DNA of 64,000 nucleotides, taken from positions 1 to 64,000 of the forward strand of contig JAGVAD010000015.1 in assembly GCA_020060465.1 (NCBI GenBank), in the 5' to 3' direction. The stretch is from Anaerolineales bacterium. GTDB lineage: Bacteria; Chloroflexota; Anaerolineae; Anaerolineales; UBA4823. Position numbers and translations under genes: made by a program. This document shows positions 26,927-36,507 of the stretch, piece by piece (position 1 is the first letter of the stretch; every line of letters begins with the position of its first letter). Below the pieces are notes generated by a model. It saw only the letters and a program-made list of their open reading frames with translations, had not been told where the DNA came from and ran no database searches.

Positions 26927-27331
26927 TCAGGATGCATCGCTGAGATAAGCAATCACATCTATCTCAACCAGAACGCCGCCGCCAAGCTGGCTGCCGACGG
27001 TGGTGCGCACAGGCTTTGGATCAGGAAAGTAACGCTCATAGACGGCGTTAAAGCGGGCGAACAAGCCCAAATCGCTGAGGTGGACGGTGGTCTTCACCAC
27101 ATTCGCCATGCTTGCTCCGCCAGCTTCCAGGATGGCGCGAATGTTCTCTAACACCTGGGCGGTTTGCTCTTCAATTGTCGTCCCGGTAAGCTGGCCGGTC
27201 TGTGGGTTGATTGGCGTCTGCCCGGCGGTGTAGATAAAACCACCAAGGCGCAGCCCTTGCGAGTACGGGCCGGCTGGCTGCGGCGCGGAAGGTGTAAAAA
27301 TGACCTCTTTTTGCAACTTGGTTTTCTCCAT
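26927..27331 (-). CDS. RidA-family enamine/imine deaminase
   Basis: The 134-residue protein is of RidA (YjgF/YER057c/UK114) size and shape. The family marks are PAGPYSQGLRLGGFIYTAGQ, INPQTGQL, EEQTAQVLENIRAIL and the catalytic Arg in PVRTTVGSQL, followed by VEIDVIAYL. RidA hydrolyses reactive 2-aminoacrylate-type intermediates released by PLP dehydratases, which fits the threonine-dehydratase-like and gamma-lyase-type enzymes in the same operon. GGAGGG precedes the ATG by 7 nt. Confidence 0.92.
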   Translation of the reverse strand: MEKTKLQKEVIFTPSAPQPAGPYSQGLRLGGFIYTAGQTPINPQTGQLTGTTIEEQTAQVLENIRAILEAGGASMANVVKTTVHLSDLGLFARFNAVYERYFPDPKPVRTTVGSQLGGGVLVEIDVIAYLSDAS

Positions 27332-27414
27332 AGAACTACCCTCCTCAAAACCGCCTGTCCGGCTACCTCCGGAGTTGGCGGAATTGGGAGGGTGAATAGA
27401 TGACGTAGATTCGG

Positions 27415-28659
27415 CTATAAACGAGCCAACGCTTGATCCAGATCGGCGATAATATCCTCTGGGTTTTCCAGCCCAACCGATAGACGGATCAAGCCATCGT
27501 CAATGCCGGCTTCGTCGCGCTCTTCCTGCGTCATGTGTTCATGGGTGATGGTGCGCGGGTGCATGCAAATCGTCCGACTGGTGCCGAAGGTTACTGCATG
27601 GACGATTAACTCCAGGCTGTTCATCACCGTCGCTGCGCCCTGCATGCCGCCAGGGACTACGAAGGATAACAACCCACCATGGGCTTTCATCTGGCGGCAA
27701 GCCAGTTCGTAATGGGGATGAGCGGGCAGGCCGGAGTAATTCACGTGTTTCACTTTGGGGTGCGCTGCCAGAAATTCAGCCACTTTTTGGGCGTTGGCGC
27801 TGTGGCGCTCCATGCGCAGGGATAGCGTCTCCAGGTATTGCAACATAAGCCAGGCTTCGAAGGGTTGCAGGATCGCGCCGACGAACTCGGTGGTGTTCCA
27901 GCGGATGTCCTCCACCAGGTCTTCCGGACCGACGATCGCCCCGCCCAATACGGAAGCATTGCCCGCCAGGAATTTGGTCAAAGAGAGCAGAACGATGTCT
28001 GCGCCCAACTCCATGGGTTTTTGCAAAGCAGCCGTGGCTGTGGTGTTATCCACCAGCAGAGGGACGTTGTGAGCATGAGCGACTTCTGCTACCGCGGCAA
28101 TATCCGTGACCTGCAAGCACGGGTTGCTCGGCGTTTCGACCCACACCAGACGGGTCTTTTGATCAATCGCTCGATCCCAGGCTTTCGGCTCGCTGAACTC
28201 TTTGACAAAGCGGAATTCTACGCCGCAGCGCTCAGGGAAAATGGTCGCCGCTTGCTTATACCCCTCGCCGAAAGTGTTTAGCGTGGTCACGATGTTATCG
28301 CCGGGGCGGGCAATGGTGAAGATCAAATTGAACAACGCCTGTGAACCAGAGCCGGCTGTCACCGCGCTTTCTCCGCCCTCTAAGGCTGCCAGGCGTTCTT
28401 CCAGCACGCTGACGGTTGGCGTTTTGCTGCGCCCATAAATGTAATCCGGAAATTTTTCGAAAGATGGATAAGGATAGGTCATGGATTGCACAATGGGCGG
28501 GACAAAGGCGCGAAATTGTTCGACGTTTTTTAGCGGATGAAAACCGGCGTGCAGGGCGCGGGTATCGAAACCCAGGCGCGCATCCTGGCGCAGGTTGCGC
28601 TTTTTGTTCTGGTCATAAACCCATGGGTCGCGCAAAAAGAAAGGTTTGGTATCATGCAT
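27415..28659 (-). CDS. Cys/Met metabolism PLP enzyme (gamma-lyase / gamma-synthase family)
   Basis: The protein has 414 residues. The PLP lysine is in LLSLTKFLAGNASVLGG, the cofactor-binding Tyr-Gly-Arg is in DYIYGRSKTPTVSVLEERLA, and the end carries the family block LIRLSVGLENPEDIIADL. The family covers methionine gamma-lyase, O-acetylhomoserine sulfhydrylase and cystathionine enzymes. The operon context (RidA, dehydratase-like, demethylases, importer) favours a degradative elimination, perhaps of a gamma-substituted or methylated amino acid. An N-terminal extension of about 30 residues is a little longer than usual. The 181 bp between it and the ATPase gene hold no gene I can see. Confidence 0.85.
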   Translation of the reverse strand: MHDTKPFFLRDPWVYDQNKKRNLRQDARLGFDTRALHAGFHPLKNVEQFRAFVPPIVQSMTYPYPSFEKFPDYIYGRSKTPTVSVLEERLAALEGGESAVTAGSGSQALFNLIFTIARPGDNIVTTLNTFGEGYKQAATIFPERCGVEFRFVKEFSEPKAWDRAIDQKTRLVWVETPSNPCLQVTDIAAVAEVAHAHNVPLLVDNTTATAALQKPMELGADIVLLSLTKFLAGNASVLGGAIVGPEDLVEDIRWNTTEFVGAILQPFEAWLMLQYLETLSLRMERHSANAQKVAEFLAAHPKVKHVNYSGLPAHPHYELACRQMKAHGGLLSFVVPGGMQGAATVMNSLELIVHAVTFGTSRTICMHPRTITHEHMTQEERDEAGIDDGLIRLSVGLENPEDIIADLDQALARL

Positions 28660-28840
28660 GGCGAAAATGCCTTTCGATAAATGAGATTTGTACGCACAGA
28701 GCCCCTGCCAAAGATGGTCAAAGCGGGTCTCCCGCGCATAGATTTTGTTTTTTTGCCCTTTGCTCGATCAGCTTGCGTTTGGTGGTCAGTAAAAGACCAC
28801 GCCCGTGATCTTGGGCAAAAATAGCTCTGGATGGACCGGC

Positions 28841-30898
28841 TTATGGCTTGATCTGCTCCAATTCCTCCTGAGAAAGGTGACAATAGATTTTATGTCCGCC
28901 GCCGAAATCTCTTTCGGGCGGCTCTTGCTCTTTACAAATGTCACCCATGTAAAAGGGGCAGCGTGTGTGAAAACGACACCCGCTGGGCGGATTCACTGCG
29001 CTGGGCACGCGCCCTGTCAATCGCACCCTGGATGGCTCCAGATCGGGATCGGGGCGCGGCACTGCCGCCAATAACGCTGCCGTATAGGGATGGTTAGGCG
29101 GCATATAGATCGCCTCGCAGGGGCCAATTTCGACCACACGCCCCAAATACATCACAGCCACGTCATCCGAAAAGAAACGCACTGAGCTGAGATCGTGCGA
29201 AATTAAGATCATCGTGGTGTTGTGCGTCTTTTGAATTTCCAACAGCAGATTCAACACCGCTGCTTGCACCGAAACATCCAGAGCTGATACCGGTTCATCA
29301 CAGATCACCATCGCCGGGTTGGAAGCAATGGCGCGGGCGATGCCCACGCGTTGTTTCTCGCCGCCGCTCAACTGACGCGGTAAACGGTAGTAATAACTTT
29401 CATCCAGTTTTACTGAACGCAGAAGCTGCTCTACTTCACCCTGCACTTGATCGGGTGGAACAGTGTGGAAGCGTCGCAAGGAGGCGGCGATCTGATCGCC
29501 GACGCAGTAAGATGGATTGAGCGTGCCGTTGGGATCCTGGAAGACCATTTGCAGTTCGCGAATGACGTTCAGTTTTCGCTTGTTCAGTGGACTGGAGATG
29601 TCCATATTCAGAAATTCGATCTTCCCATCGTACAGCGGCTCCAGCCCGACAATGGCTTTCGCCAGTGTACTCTTGCCGCAGCCCGATTCGCCGACAATTC
29701 CCAGCGTGCGCCCGCGTTTCACCTGTAAACTTATATCATCGGCGGCGCGTACATATTGACGTTTTTCCAGGCCAAATAGCCCGGCGACCGTCTTGAAGGG
29801 AACTGGATAGTACACCCGCGCGTTTTGAACGACCAGGGTTTTTTCAGGTGAGGCTTCATCTCGATCTGGACATGGTTCGGTCGAGACGCCCTGATCCAGC
29901 CAGACCATATCCTTGCCGATCCACTCGCCGGCGCGAATGCAACGCACATGATGCCCGGTGGTCAGTTCGATCAACTTCGGGCGCTGTGCGGAGCATTCGG
30001 CGATGACGTGTGGACAGCGCGGCGCGAAGATGCACCCGCTGGGCAAATTGGCGGGCGAGGGGACGCGCCCTTCAATCGGAAGGAGTTGGCGCGTGCCTTT
30101 GGGCGCGTCCACATCTGGCAGGCAACGCATCAAACCCATCGTGTAAGGATGTAGCGGCGATTGGTAAATGGAGCGGGTGGAGGCCAATTCTACGATTTCA
30201 CCGGCGTACATTACGCCCACTTTGTCGGAGACGCGCGCCACCACCCCCAGATTGTGACTGATGTACAGGGTGGCGGTCTGATAGCGCTCCTTGAGTTCAG
30301 CGATTAAGTCCAACACGGCGGCTTCGACGGTGACATCCAAAGCGGTGGTTGGCTCATCCATGATCAGCAAGGATGGATTATTGAGCAAGGCCATGGCGAT
30401 GACCACGCGTTGCTGTTGACCACCGGAGAGTTGATGTGGGTAGCGCAGCATGACTGCCTCGGCGTCGGGCATATACACATCTTTCAACGCCTGCAAAGAC
30501 TTTCCATACGCTTCGGACCTGGGCATACCACGATGGGTAATCAGACTTTCCGCCAACTGATCCTGAATGCGCATAGATGGATTGAGCGCTGACATCGGTT
30601 CTTGGTAAACCATTGAAATATCCGCCCCGCGCAAGCGGCGCAGCTCTTTTTCGGAGCGGTTGTGCAATGGCTCGCCTTTGAATAAGATATTTCCCCGCAC
30701 AATTCTGCCGTTCGGACCGAGAAAATTGACAATCGAATAGGCGACGGTGCTTTTGCCACAGCCCGATTCGCCTACCAGTCCCAGGTTTTCGCCGCTGTAG
30801 ATTTCAAACGATACATCGCGCACTGCATGGATGTCGCGTTTACGGGTCTTGTAAGCGACCGCTAACCCATCCACTTTCAGTACAGGTGTTTGTTCCAT
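28841..30898 (-). CDS. Fused double ATPase of a peptide/opine-type ABC importer (DppD-DppF fusion)
   Basis: The start is taken at the ATG at 30898 (685 residues); an in-frame TTG eight codons earlier is less likely. Two complete ABC ATPases lie in one chain: Walker A GESGCGKST at about 43-51 and again at 403-411, and ABC signatures QLSGGQQQR and QLSGGEKQR with Walker B LLIMDEPT and MVICDEPV. Each half ends with the Opp/Dpp C-terminal region (CIFAPRCP, CRFHTRCP). These domains are usually separate DppD and DppF proteins. It energises the permeases encoded just upstream at 30948 and 31902. Confidence 0.92.
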   Translation of the reverse strand: MEQTPVLKVDGLAVAYKTRKRDIHAVRDVSFEIYSGENLGLVGESGCGKSTVAYSIVNFLGPNGRIVRGNILFKGEPLHNRSEKELRRLRGADISMVYQEPMSALNPSMRIQDQLAESLITHRGMPRSEAYGKSLQALKDVYMPDAEAVMLRYPHQLSGGQQQRVVIAMALLNNPSLLIMDEPTTALDVTVEAAVLDLIAELKERYQTATLYISHNLGVVARVSDKVGVMYAGEIVELASTRSIYQSPLHPYTMGLMRCLPDVDAPKGTRQLLPIEGRVPSPANLPSGCIFAPRCPHVIAECSAQRPKLIELTTGHHVRCIRAGEWIGKDMVWLDQGVSTEPCPDRDEASPEKTLVVQNARVYYPVPFKTVAGLFGLEKRQYVRAADDISLQVKRGRTLGIVGESGCGKSTLAKAIVGLEPLYDGKIEFLNMDISSPLNKRKLNVIRELQMVFQDPNGTLNPSYCVGDQIAASLRRFHTVPPDQVQGEVEQLLRSVKLDESYYYRLPRQLSGGEKQRVGIARAIASNPAMVICDEPVSALDVSVQAAVLNLLLEIQKTHNTTMILISHDLSSVRFFSDDVAVMYLGRVVEIGPCEAIYMPPNHPYTAALLAAVPRPDPDLEPSRVRLTGRVPSAVNPPSGCRFHTRCPFYMGDICKEQEPPERDFGGGHKIYCHLSQEELEQIKP

Positions 30899-30947
30899 TA
30901 CTACTCTGCGCTGTTTTTGCAAATTCGATAAAATGTGGCTACGTAAC

Positions 30948-31892
30948 TCATTGATAGCGCATACTTTCTTCGCGCACTCCGTCGGCGAACATGTTCAACC
31001 CAATCACCAGTGTGATAATCGCCAGGGTGGCGCTTAGCACCGGCCAGACATTCGCCATCATGTGGTTATGACCTTGCTGCACCATTCCACCCCAGTCAGG
31101 CGTGGGCGGCGGCAAGCCGAGACCCAGAAAGCCAAGCGTGCCGATGTAGAACGCGGCGTACCCGATGCGCATCAGGAAATCTACGATGAGCGGCCCACGG
31201 CAATTGGGCAAAATCTCACGCACCATGATCGTAAAGTCGGAGTCGCCGCGTAGTTTTGCCGCCGCCACATATTCTCGCGTGCGGATGTCCATGGTTAAAG
31301 CGCGCACCAGGCGAGCAATGCCCGGCGCTCCGCCGATGGCAATGGCAATCACCACATTGAAGTGCGACGGCCCCACCGCGGAGATGATAATCATATAAAG
31401 CAGGATGGTGGGGAAAGCCATGAGCGCGTCCAAAATGCGCATCACGGTTTCGTCAATCGCGCCGCCGTAATAACCCGAAGGTAAGCCCAGGGCGATGCCC
31501 AAGAGAAAAGCGACCAGCACCGAAGCCGGCCCCAATGTCAAGATGGTGCGTGCGCCATACGCCAGGCGCGACCACACATCCCGCCCCAATTGATCGGTAC
31601 CCAGGATATGAGCAGCGGACGGCGGCTGGTTGATGGCTTTGTAGTCTTGCTCCAACGGAGAGTAGGTGGTGATCAGCGGAGCAAAAACGGCCACGAACAC
31701 CCAGAACAAGACCATGATTAAGCCCACAACCGCAGTAGGGGAGGCGGTGATGATCTCGATCAAGTCGCGTACGCGCTTCCACAGACCAGCAAAAAAACGT
31801 CTGGCCGCGCCCAATTGTTCTGGAAGCGGAGCAACAGGTTGCGGCGGCTGTTTCGGTCTGGCTATGTCTTCTTGAAACGATGCGGTGGACAT
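30948..31892 (-). CDS. Opp/Dpp-type ABC importer permease (DppC-like)
   Basis: This 314-residue membrane protein has about six helices. The N-terminal cytoplasmic segment and HILGTDQLGRDVWSRLAYGA followed by the EAA loop (AAKLRGDSDFTIMVREILPN) are typical of DppC/OppC. The C-terminal motif LGFLGLGLPPPTPDWGGM is also characteristic. It pairs with the DppB-like protein encoded 9 nt upstream and the fused ATPase downstream. Confidence 0.93.
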   Translation of the reverse strand: MSTASFQEDIARPKQPPQPVAPLPEQLGAARRFFAGLWKRVRDLIEIITASPTAVVGLIMVLFWVFVAVFAPLITTYSPLEQDYKAINQPPSAAHILGTDQLGRDVWSRLAYGARTILTLGPASVLVAFLLGIALGLPSGYYGGAIDETVMRILDALMAFPTILLYMIIISAVGPSHFNVVIAIAIGGAPGIARLVRALTMDIRTREYVAAAKLRGDSDFTIMVREILPNCRGPLIVDFLMRIGYAAFYIGTLGFLGLGLPPPTPDWGGMVQQGHNHMMANVWPVLSATLAIITLVIGLNMFADGVREESMRYQ

Positions 31893-31901
31893 GACAGTCT
31901 C

Positions 31902-33212
31902 CTACGCGTAACGGATGCGGGGGTTGATCAGCGAATAAATGATGTCCGCGATCAATTGCGTACCCACGGCTAAGGCGATCAACACCATGGCGCCGGCTTC
32001 GATGGCGTACACATCTTTATAAAGCGCCGCATTCAAGATGAAGTTGCCCAGCCCAGGAAAACCAAAAACCGATTCAACCACCACCAAACCGCCGATGAAC
32101 CAGTTGACGTGCAGCATGATCACTGTGATGGGCGCCATCAGTGCATTGCGCAAAACATGGCGTAACACCACCTGGCGCTGCGAAAGTCCCTTCAGCACCG
32201 CAGTGCGCACATAGGCGCTGTTCATCACCTCTACCACGCTCGAGCGGGTGATGCGTAACACATAACCAATTTCCACCAGGCTGGCGGTCAGCACCGGCAG
32301 AATCAACATGCGTGGATCCTTAAAGATGGCCGTCTCGCTCAGAAACACCGTCGCCCCTGGGAGAATTTTTAGCCACATGCCAAAGATCATGATCAGCAAG
32401 ATGCCGGTGGCGAAGTCTGGCGAAGCGGCAGTGATCAAGCCGCCCAGCGAGATCAGCCGGTCAACCGGTTTCCCTTCGTTCAGGCCGGCGATTAAACCCA
32501 GCACAATGGCGATTGGAATAGAGACGGAGAACGCCAGCGCCGCCAGGATCAGGGAGTTGCTGATGCGTCGCCCGATGACCTCGGAAACCGGGCGTTTATA
32601 GCGCAGCGAGATGCCGGCGTCGCCGCGCAGCAAGCCTTTGCTCATCGGAATATAATCCACCGGAGAATCCGCGGCTTCGATCCAGCCAGAGTATTCCAGC
32701 CGATATTCCGTCCCCTCCTGACCAGGCATCCACAAAGCTGCCCGGTTGGCAGTATCTAATCCCCAAAAGTAGGCGTTGCCGTCCTCGTCGAATTTCCAGG
32801 ATTGATCGTCCAAAACCTGAACCACGCTGCCATCTGGTTGGCGAACGAGTTTGATCAGCTTCCCGCCTTCGACATCCCATTGCACCAGATCGCCGTTTTC
32901 ATCCACTGCCCACCATTGATGATAGCGCTCTACCACGCCCTGTGAGATGACAATCTCTTTGACCGGCATACCCAGACGCCGACTTACCTGCCAGTCCGAA
33001 CCCAGCAGCCAGGAGATATAGCGAATGATGATCGGACGATCCAGACCGAGTTGGTTCTCCATAGATTTCTCTTGTTCAGGGGTGGCGTATGCCCCCAAAA
33101 TGTTGCGGGCGACATTCCCCGGCGCAATCTCGACGATGGCAAATACCAACATCGAGACGATGAACATGGTGAGAAACATGGTGAACAATCGGCGGACGAT
33201 GAATCTTGCCAT
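31902..33212 (-). CDS. Opp/Dpp-type ABC importer permease (DppB-like) with a large external insertion
   Basis: The protein has 436 residues, about 100-120 more than usual for DppB. The first helix (about 8-28) and PEQEKSMENQLGLDRPIIIRY are standard, and the domain from GDAGISLRYKRPVSEVIG (about 198) to the end is a normal permease, including the EAA loop (VLKGLSQRQVVLRHVLRNAL). Between about residues 72 and 192 is an inserted soluble segment rich in Asp, Gly and Trp (VDENGDLVQWDVEGGK, WKFDEDGNAYFWGLD). It would lie outside the membrane and may touch the binding protein or substrate. It lies 25 nt after the second MttB gene. Confidence 0.88.
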   Translation of the reverse strand: MARFIVRRLFTMFLTMFIVSMLVFAIVEIAPGNVARNILGAYATPEQEKSMENQLGLDRPIIIRYISWLLGSDWQVSRRLGMPVKEIVISQGVVERYHQWWAVDENGDLVQWDVEGGKLIKLVRQPDGSVVQVLDDQSWKFDEDGNAYFWGLDTANRAALWMPGQEGTEYRLEYSGWIEAADSPVDYIPMSKGLLRGDAGISLRYKRPVSEVIGRRISNSLILAALAFSVSIPIAIVLGLIAGLNEGKPVDRLISLGGLITAASPDFATGILLIMIFGMWLKILPGATVFLSETAIFKDPRMLILPVLTASLVEIGYVLRITRSSVVEVMNSAYVRTAVLKGLSQRQVVLRHVLRNALMAPITVIMLHVNWFIGGLVVVESVFGFPGLGNFILNAALYKDVYAIEAGAMVLIALAVGTQLIADIIYSLINPRIRYA

Positions 33213-33237
33213 GATCGGTTAGCTCCCGGATTGGGGA

Positions 33238-34680
33238 TTATGCCGCCCGTTCTTGTTCGCGCAGGACAATCTTACGGATGGCTTTTTGAACCTCCTCGGA
33301 TAATGGTTCGGGCTGGTGTTTGCTCAGGGTCTGATCCACCAGGCGCGCTGCTCGCTGTTCCATGCTGGTAGCGCCGCGTTTCTCCCACACAGAATAGGGG
33401 TTTTTATCCATGAGTTTGGAATAGAATGGCTCTTTGAAATGCTGCAACGTGTGGGGGTGGCCGAGATAATTGCCTGTTGGGCCCAATTCCTCGATCACAT
33501 CCAACGCCAGAGTTTCGTCGTTCACCACCACGCCGGAGGTGGCAGCCCGCAGAAAGCCCAGGATGTCGTTGCAGATGGCGATGACTTGCAGCGAACCTTG
33601 CAAACCGGCGTCCATAAAGCCTACATCATGAACGATGTTCGCTCCGTGCAACAAAGCGGTCATCAGGCTGAGGGTGATCTCAAAGCCGCATTGCTGGTCG
33701 AGGATCTTTGAGTCGGTCGAACCACCCAGCCCAAAGACGGGCAGGTCGTAATACTTTCCCATCGAAGTCGGCACACCCTGTTCATCCGCCAACACATAAT
33801 TGCCCACCATGGTTTGCAGATTATATGGGCCGCCATTCCAGCCTGGTACGGCAACGGGCACACCCGGGCGCACCAACTGCGAAAGCACAATGCCCAGCAA
33901 AACGCCGGCGTTCATGGAAGCCATACACCCGGCAGTGGTCACCGGGGAATTCACACCGCCCGCATTCAAGGGGATATACAGCAACGGCAGCCCTTTTTCG
34001 GCCAGGTAGATGCATTTTTGCAAAGCCTCTGCATTGGCGGTCAATCCCGAGGTTACGTTGATGTAGCAGGTGGCGAATGGTCGCTGCTGAAAGGCTTCCG
34101 CGCCGCCAGCGACGATTTCGCACATCTCCACTGCCGCCACGCAGCCTTCGAAATCCGGGGTGACGAAGACAATCGGCTTGGTGGTGTTATTGAGCATGAC
34201 CTCCATCTGATAACGGTCATAGATGTTTTGATCCACGTCTTCCGGCAGGAACGCCGACATGACAAAGTCAATCTCCGGCAGAGCATCCATGAGTAAAGTC
34301 GCTTCGCGCACATCGCTCAGTTTGGGCTTTCGACGCTGTCCGCTGCGGTGATCGAGGATGTTCAAGCAATCAGAGCCGCCGCCGAAGTATGTGTTGTACC
34401 CGCCGGCGCGCATGGCGACTTTGCCATTGCGGTCATACAGAGTCATTCGTTTGGGCGTCGTGGAAAGGGCGCGCGTGACCATGTATTCGGGGAGGCGCAC
34501 GCGCAAACCGTCAACTTTTGCCCCGCCATCGGCCAGAATCTGGCGGGCTTTTTCATCATGGACATCTATGCCCACCCGCTGCAGAATTTCCAGGCTGGCC
34601 ATGTGGATCTTTTCGCATTCTTCCTTGCCCATGCGGGCATAATGGGCGCTGGTCATGCTCCTGCCATGCGTTTCGATCAT
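33238..34680 (-). CDS. MttB-family (non-pyrrolysine) corrinoid methyltransferase, second paralogue
   Basis: The protein has 480 residues and the same superfamily as the gene at 21138, but is clearly diverged from it. Shared blocks include SPVTTAGCMASMNAG (the other copy: SPVTGASALTLY), IVHDVGFMDAGLQGSLQV and FGLGGSTDSKILDQQ. There is no internal amber codon. GAGAGG lies 7 nt before the ATG. It would pass a methyl group from a quaternary or tertiary amine to the corrinoid protein encoded at 37601. It sits between the binding-protein and permease genes, so the imported compound is its likely substrate. Confidence 0.87.
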   Translation of the reverse strand: MIETHGRSMTSAHYARMGKEECEKIHMASLEILQRVGIDVHDEKARQILADGGAKVDGLRVRLPEYMVTRALSTTPKRMTLYDRNGKVAMRAGGYNTYFGGGSDCLNILDHRSGQRRKPKLSDVREATLLMDALPEIDFVMSAFLPEDVDQNIYDRYQMEVMLNNTTKPIVFVTPDFEGCVAAVEMCEIVAGGAEAFQQRPFATCYINVTSGLTANAEALQKCIYLAEKGLPLLYIPLNAGGVNSPVTTAGCMASMNAGVLLGIVLSQLVRPGVPVAVPGWNGGPYNLQTMVGNYVLADEQGVPTSMGKYYDLPVFGLGGSTDSKILDQQCGFEITLSLMTALLHGANIVHDVGFMDAGLQGSLQVIAICNDILGFLRAATSGVVVNDETLALDVIEELGPTGNYLGHPHTLQHFKEPFYSKLMDKNPYSVWEKRGATSMEQRAARLVDQTLSKHQPEPLSEEVQKAIRKIVLREQERAA

Positions 34681-34775
34681 TGCAAAACCTCTCGGATAAT
34701 TTTAGAATGATGCATTTGATTTATTTTGAACAAAGATAATTCTACCAAACGACAACTTTTGCCACGCCAGGTGTC

Positions 34776-34812
34776 ATTACGGCGGCGCAGAGCGCCCCTG
34801 CGCCGCCGTAAT
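34776..34812 (-). other. Intercistronic 15-bp perfect stem-loop between binding-protein and mttB2 genes
   Basis: A 15-nt arm at 34776-34790 pairs perfectly with 34798-34812 around a 7-nt loop. The stem is very GC-rich (ACGGCGGCGCAG core). No T-run follows on the minus strand, so it is not a classic terminator. Its place just after the binding-protein gene resembles stem-loops that protect that part of an operon mRNA and raise binding-protein output over the permease genes. Confidence 0.6.
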
Positions 34813-34821
34813 AATAAAAGG

Positions 34822-36507
34822 TTAGGCTTCTTTCCAGGTCTCGTAGAAGATGGCGTATTCCTCGGGCGAAGGAACGATGCCGTGGAATTTCTTATCGTAG
34901 ATTTTCCAGACATTCATGAAGAAGGGGATACAGACAGAGCCGCGCTCTTTCTGAATTTCCTCCAGTTTGCCCACCAATTCGCGGCGCTTGGGTAGATCCA
35001 GCGTGGCCTCCGCTTCTTTGAGGATCTTGGAGAATTCCTCATCTACCCAGCGGGTCTCATTCCACGGAACGGGTTTGCCGTCTGCATCGGCGATGTATGC
35101 CAGAGGCAGCAACATGGGCGCCAGAGTGCGGTGCGCCCACCAGGTAATACCCAGGTTCCACTCGGTCCAGCCGTCCCAATACTGAGAAGCCGGCATCGTC
35201 TTGAGGTTGATGGTGAATCCGCCCGCCGCGGCATCCTCTTTGAGCGCCTGAGCATAGGCCATCGATTCGGGCCAATCGCTTGCCACCACCAACTCGACGG
35301 TCACGCCATTCGGATAACCGGCTTCGGCCAGCAGAGCTTTGGATTTCTCCGTGTCGAACGGGAAAGGCGGAATATCCACGTATTCAGGGTGCGCCTGGGC
35401 GACGTGGCTGTCATTGCCGATGGTACCCTGGTTTTGCAGCGCCACAGCCAGGATTTTCTCGCGGTTGTGGCAATATTTCAACGCCTGCCGGACGCGATTA
35501 TCTTGCCAGGGGTCTTGGTCAACGCGCATGCGTAGAACGCGGGTGGCGCTGGTCGGCGTGGAAACCACCTCGAAGCGGGCGTCATCCTTTACCGCCTCCC
35601 AAACGGAAACAGGCGGCTCAATGATCGTGTCCACCTGGCCGGTTTGCAGCGCCGCCAGGTCAGCGGAGCGATCCTCGCCGAGTTGAACCATTAATAATTC
35701 ATCCAGATAGGGCAGTGGTTTGCCGTCTTCGCCGTTGCGCCAATAATCCTTGCGTGCGACCAGGCGGCAGCGTTCGGCGGGCACATATTCCGCCATGGTG
35801 AATGCGCCTGTACCGATTGGCTCGCGGGTGATGTCGCCGCCGAAGGTCTTGGGGACAATCGCCGCCGGATATTGGAACAAGTGCTCGGGGATGAAAATGC
35901 TGGGCGCATTGAGATGAAGCACAACCGTGTAATCATCTTTCTTCTCAACCCCGCTCGCGTCCAGATAGCTCATAGCGCCTAAGAGAGAAGAACCGACGTC
36001 CTTGTTCAACCACTGACCGAAGTTAAAGACCACATCGTCGGCAGTCAGCTCTTGACCGTTGTTAAACTTGACGCCTTTGCGCACGTACAGCGTCCAGGTC
36101 AACAAGTCGTCGCTGGCCTCCCATTTTTCTAGCAGATAGGGCTGGGTGATGCCCTTTGGATCGGTATAGGTCAGGTACTCGAAGACATGCCGCCAGGCGT
36201 GGGATTGACTGACCAACGAAAAGCGCGCCGGATGGTCAACACGCTCGACGCGTGTGGCGGCGCGCAAGACGCCGCCGCGCACTGGCCCTGCCTTTGGCGC
36301 TTCCGTAACTGCAACGGTGGCGGCTGGCCCTGCTTCAGTGGCGACGGGCGAAGCCGGAGGTTGCGCGCAAGCGGCCAGGAGTTTGGCGCTGGCCAGCGAC
36401 ATGCCCAACAGGGTGGAAATGCGCAGGAAATCCCGACGCGAGATATTCCCCTTGCGCAGTTCTTCCTGCGCTTCGGGGATTAAAGGGTGAATTTTCTTCG
36501 TTTCCAT
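34822..36507 (-). CDS. Family 5 extracellular solute-binding lipoprotein of the ABC importer
   Basis: The protein has 561 residues. A Tat-type motif (NISRRDFLRIS, about 22-32) precedes a hydrophobic stretch and a lipobox (LLAAC, Cys at 47), so it is probably a folded, Tat-exported lipoprotein. The SBP_bac_5 features are the early VERVDHPARFSLVSQSHAWR region, EKWEASDDLLTWTLYVRKGVKF-type segment, and REPIGTGAFTMAEYVP. This family binds peptides, opines and also quaternary amines or sugars. GGAGG lies 10 nt before the ATG. It is the first gene of the minus-strand catabolic run. Confidence 0.92.
   Translation of the reverse strand: METKKIHPLIPEAQEELRKGNISRRDFLRISTLLGMSLASAKLLAACAQPPASPVATEAGPAATVAVTEAPKAGPVRGGVLRAATRVERVDHPARFSLVSQSHAWRHVFEYLTYTDPKGITQPYLLEKWEASDDLLTWTLYVRKGVKFNNGQELTADDVVFNFGQWLNKDVGSSLLGAMSYLDASGVEKKDDYTVVLHLNAPSIFIPEHLFQYPAAIVPKTFGGDITREPIGTGAFTMAEYVPAERCRLVARKDYWRNGEDGKPLPYLDELLMVQLGEDRSADLAALQTGQVDTIIEPPVSVWEAVKDDARFEVVSTPTSATRVLRMRVDQDPWQDNRVRQALKYCHNREKILAVALQNQGTIGNDSHVAQAHPEYVDIPPFPFDTEKSKALLAEAGYPNGVTVELVVASDWPESMAYAQALKEDAAAGGFTINLKTMPASQYWDGWTEWNLGITWWAHRTLAPMLLPLAYIADADGKPVPWNETRWVDEEFSKILKEAEATLDLPKRRELVGKLEEIQKERGSVCIPFFMNVWKIYDKKFHGIVPSPEEYAIFYETWKEA

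Noticed and set aside
21138..34680. Pyrrolysine-encoding amber codons in the MttB-family genes
   Set aside because: Both genes read through their full length (484 and 480 residues) without an internal TAG, so they belong to the non-pyrrolysine branch.
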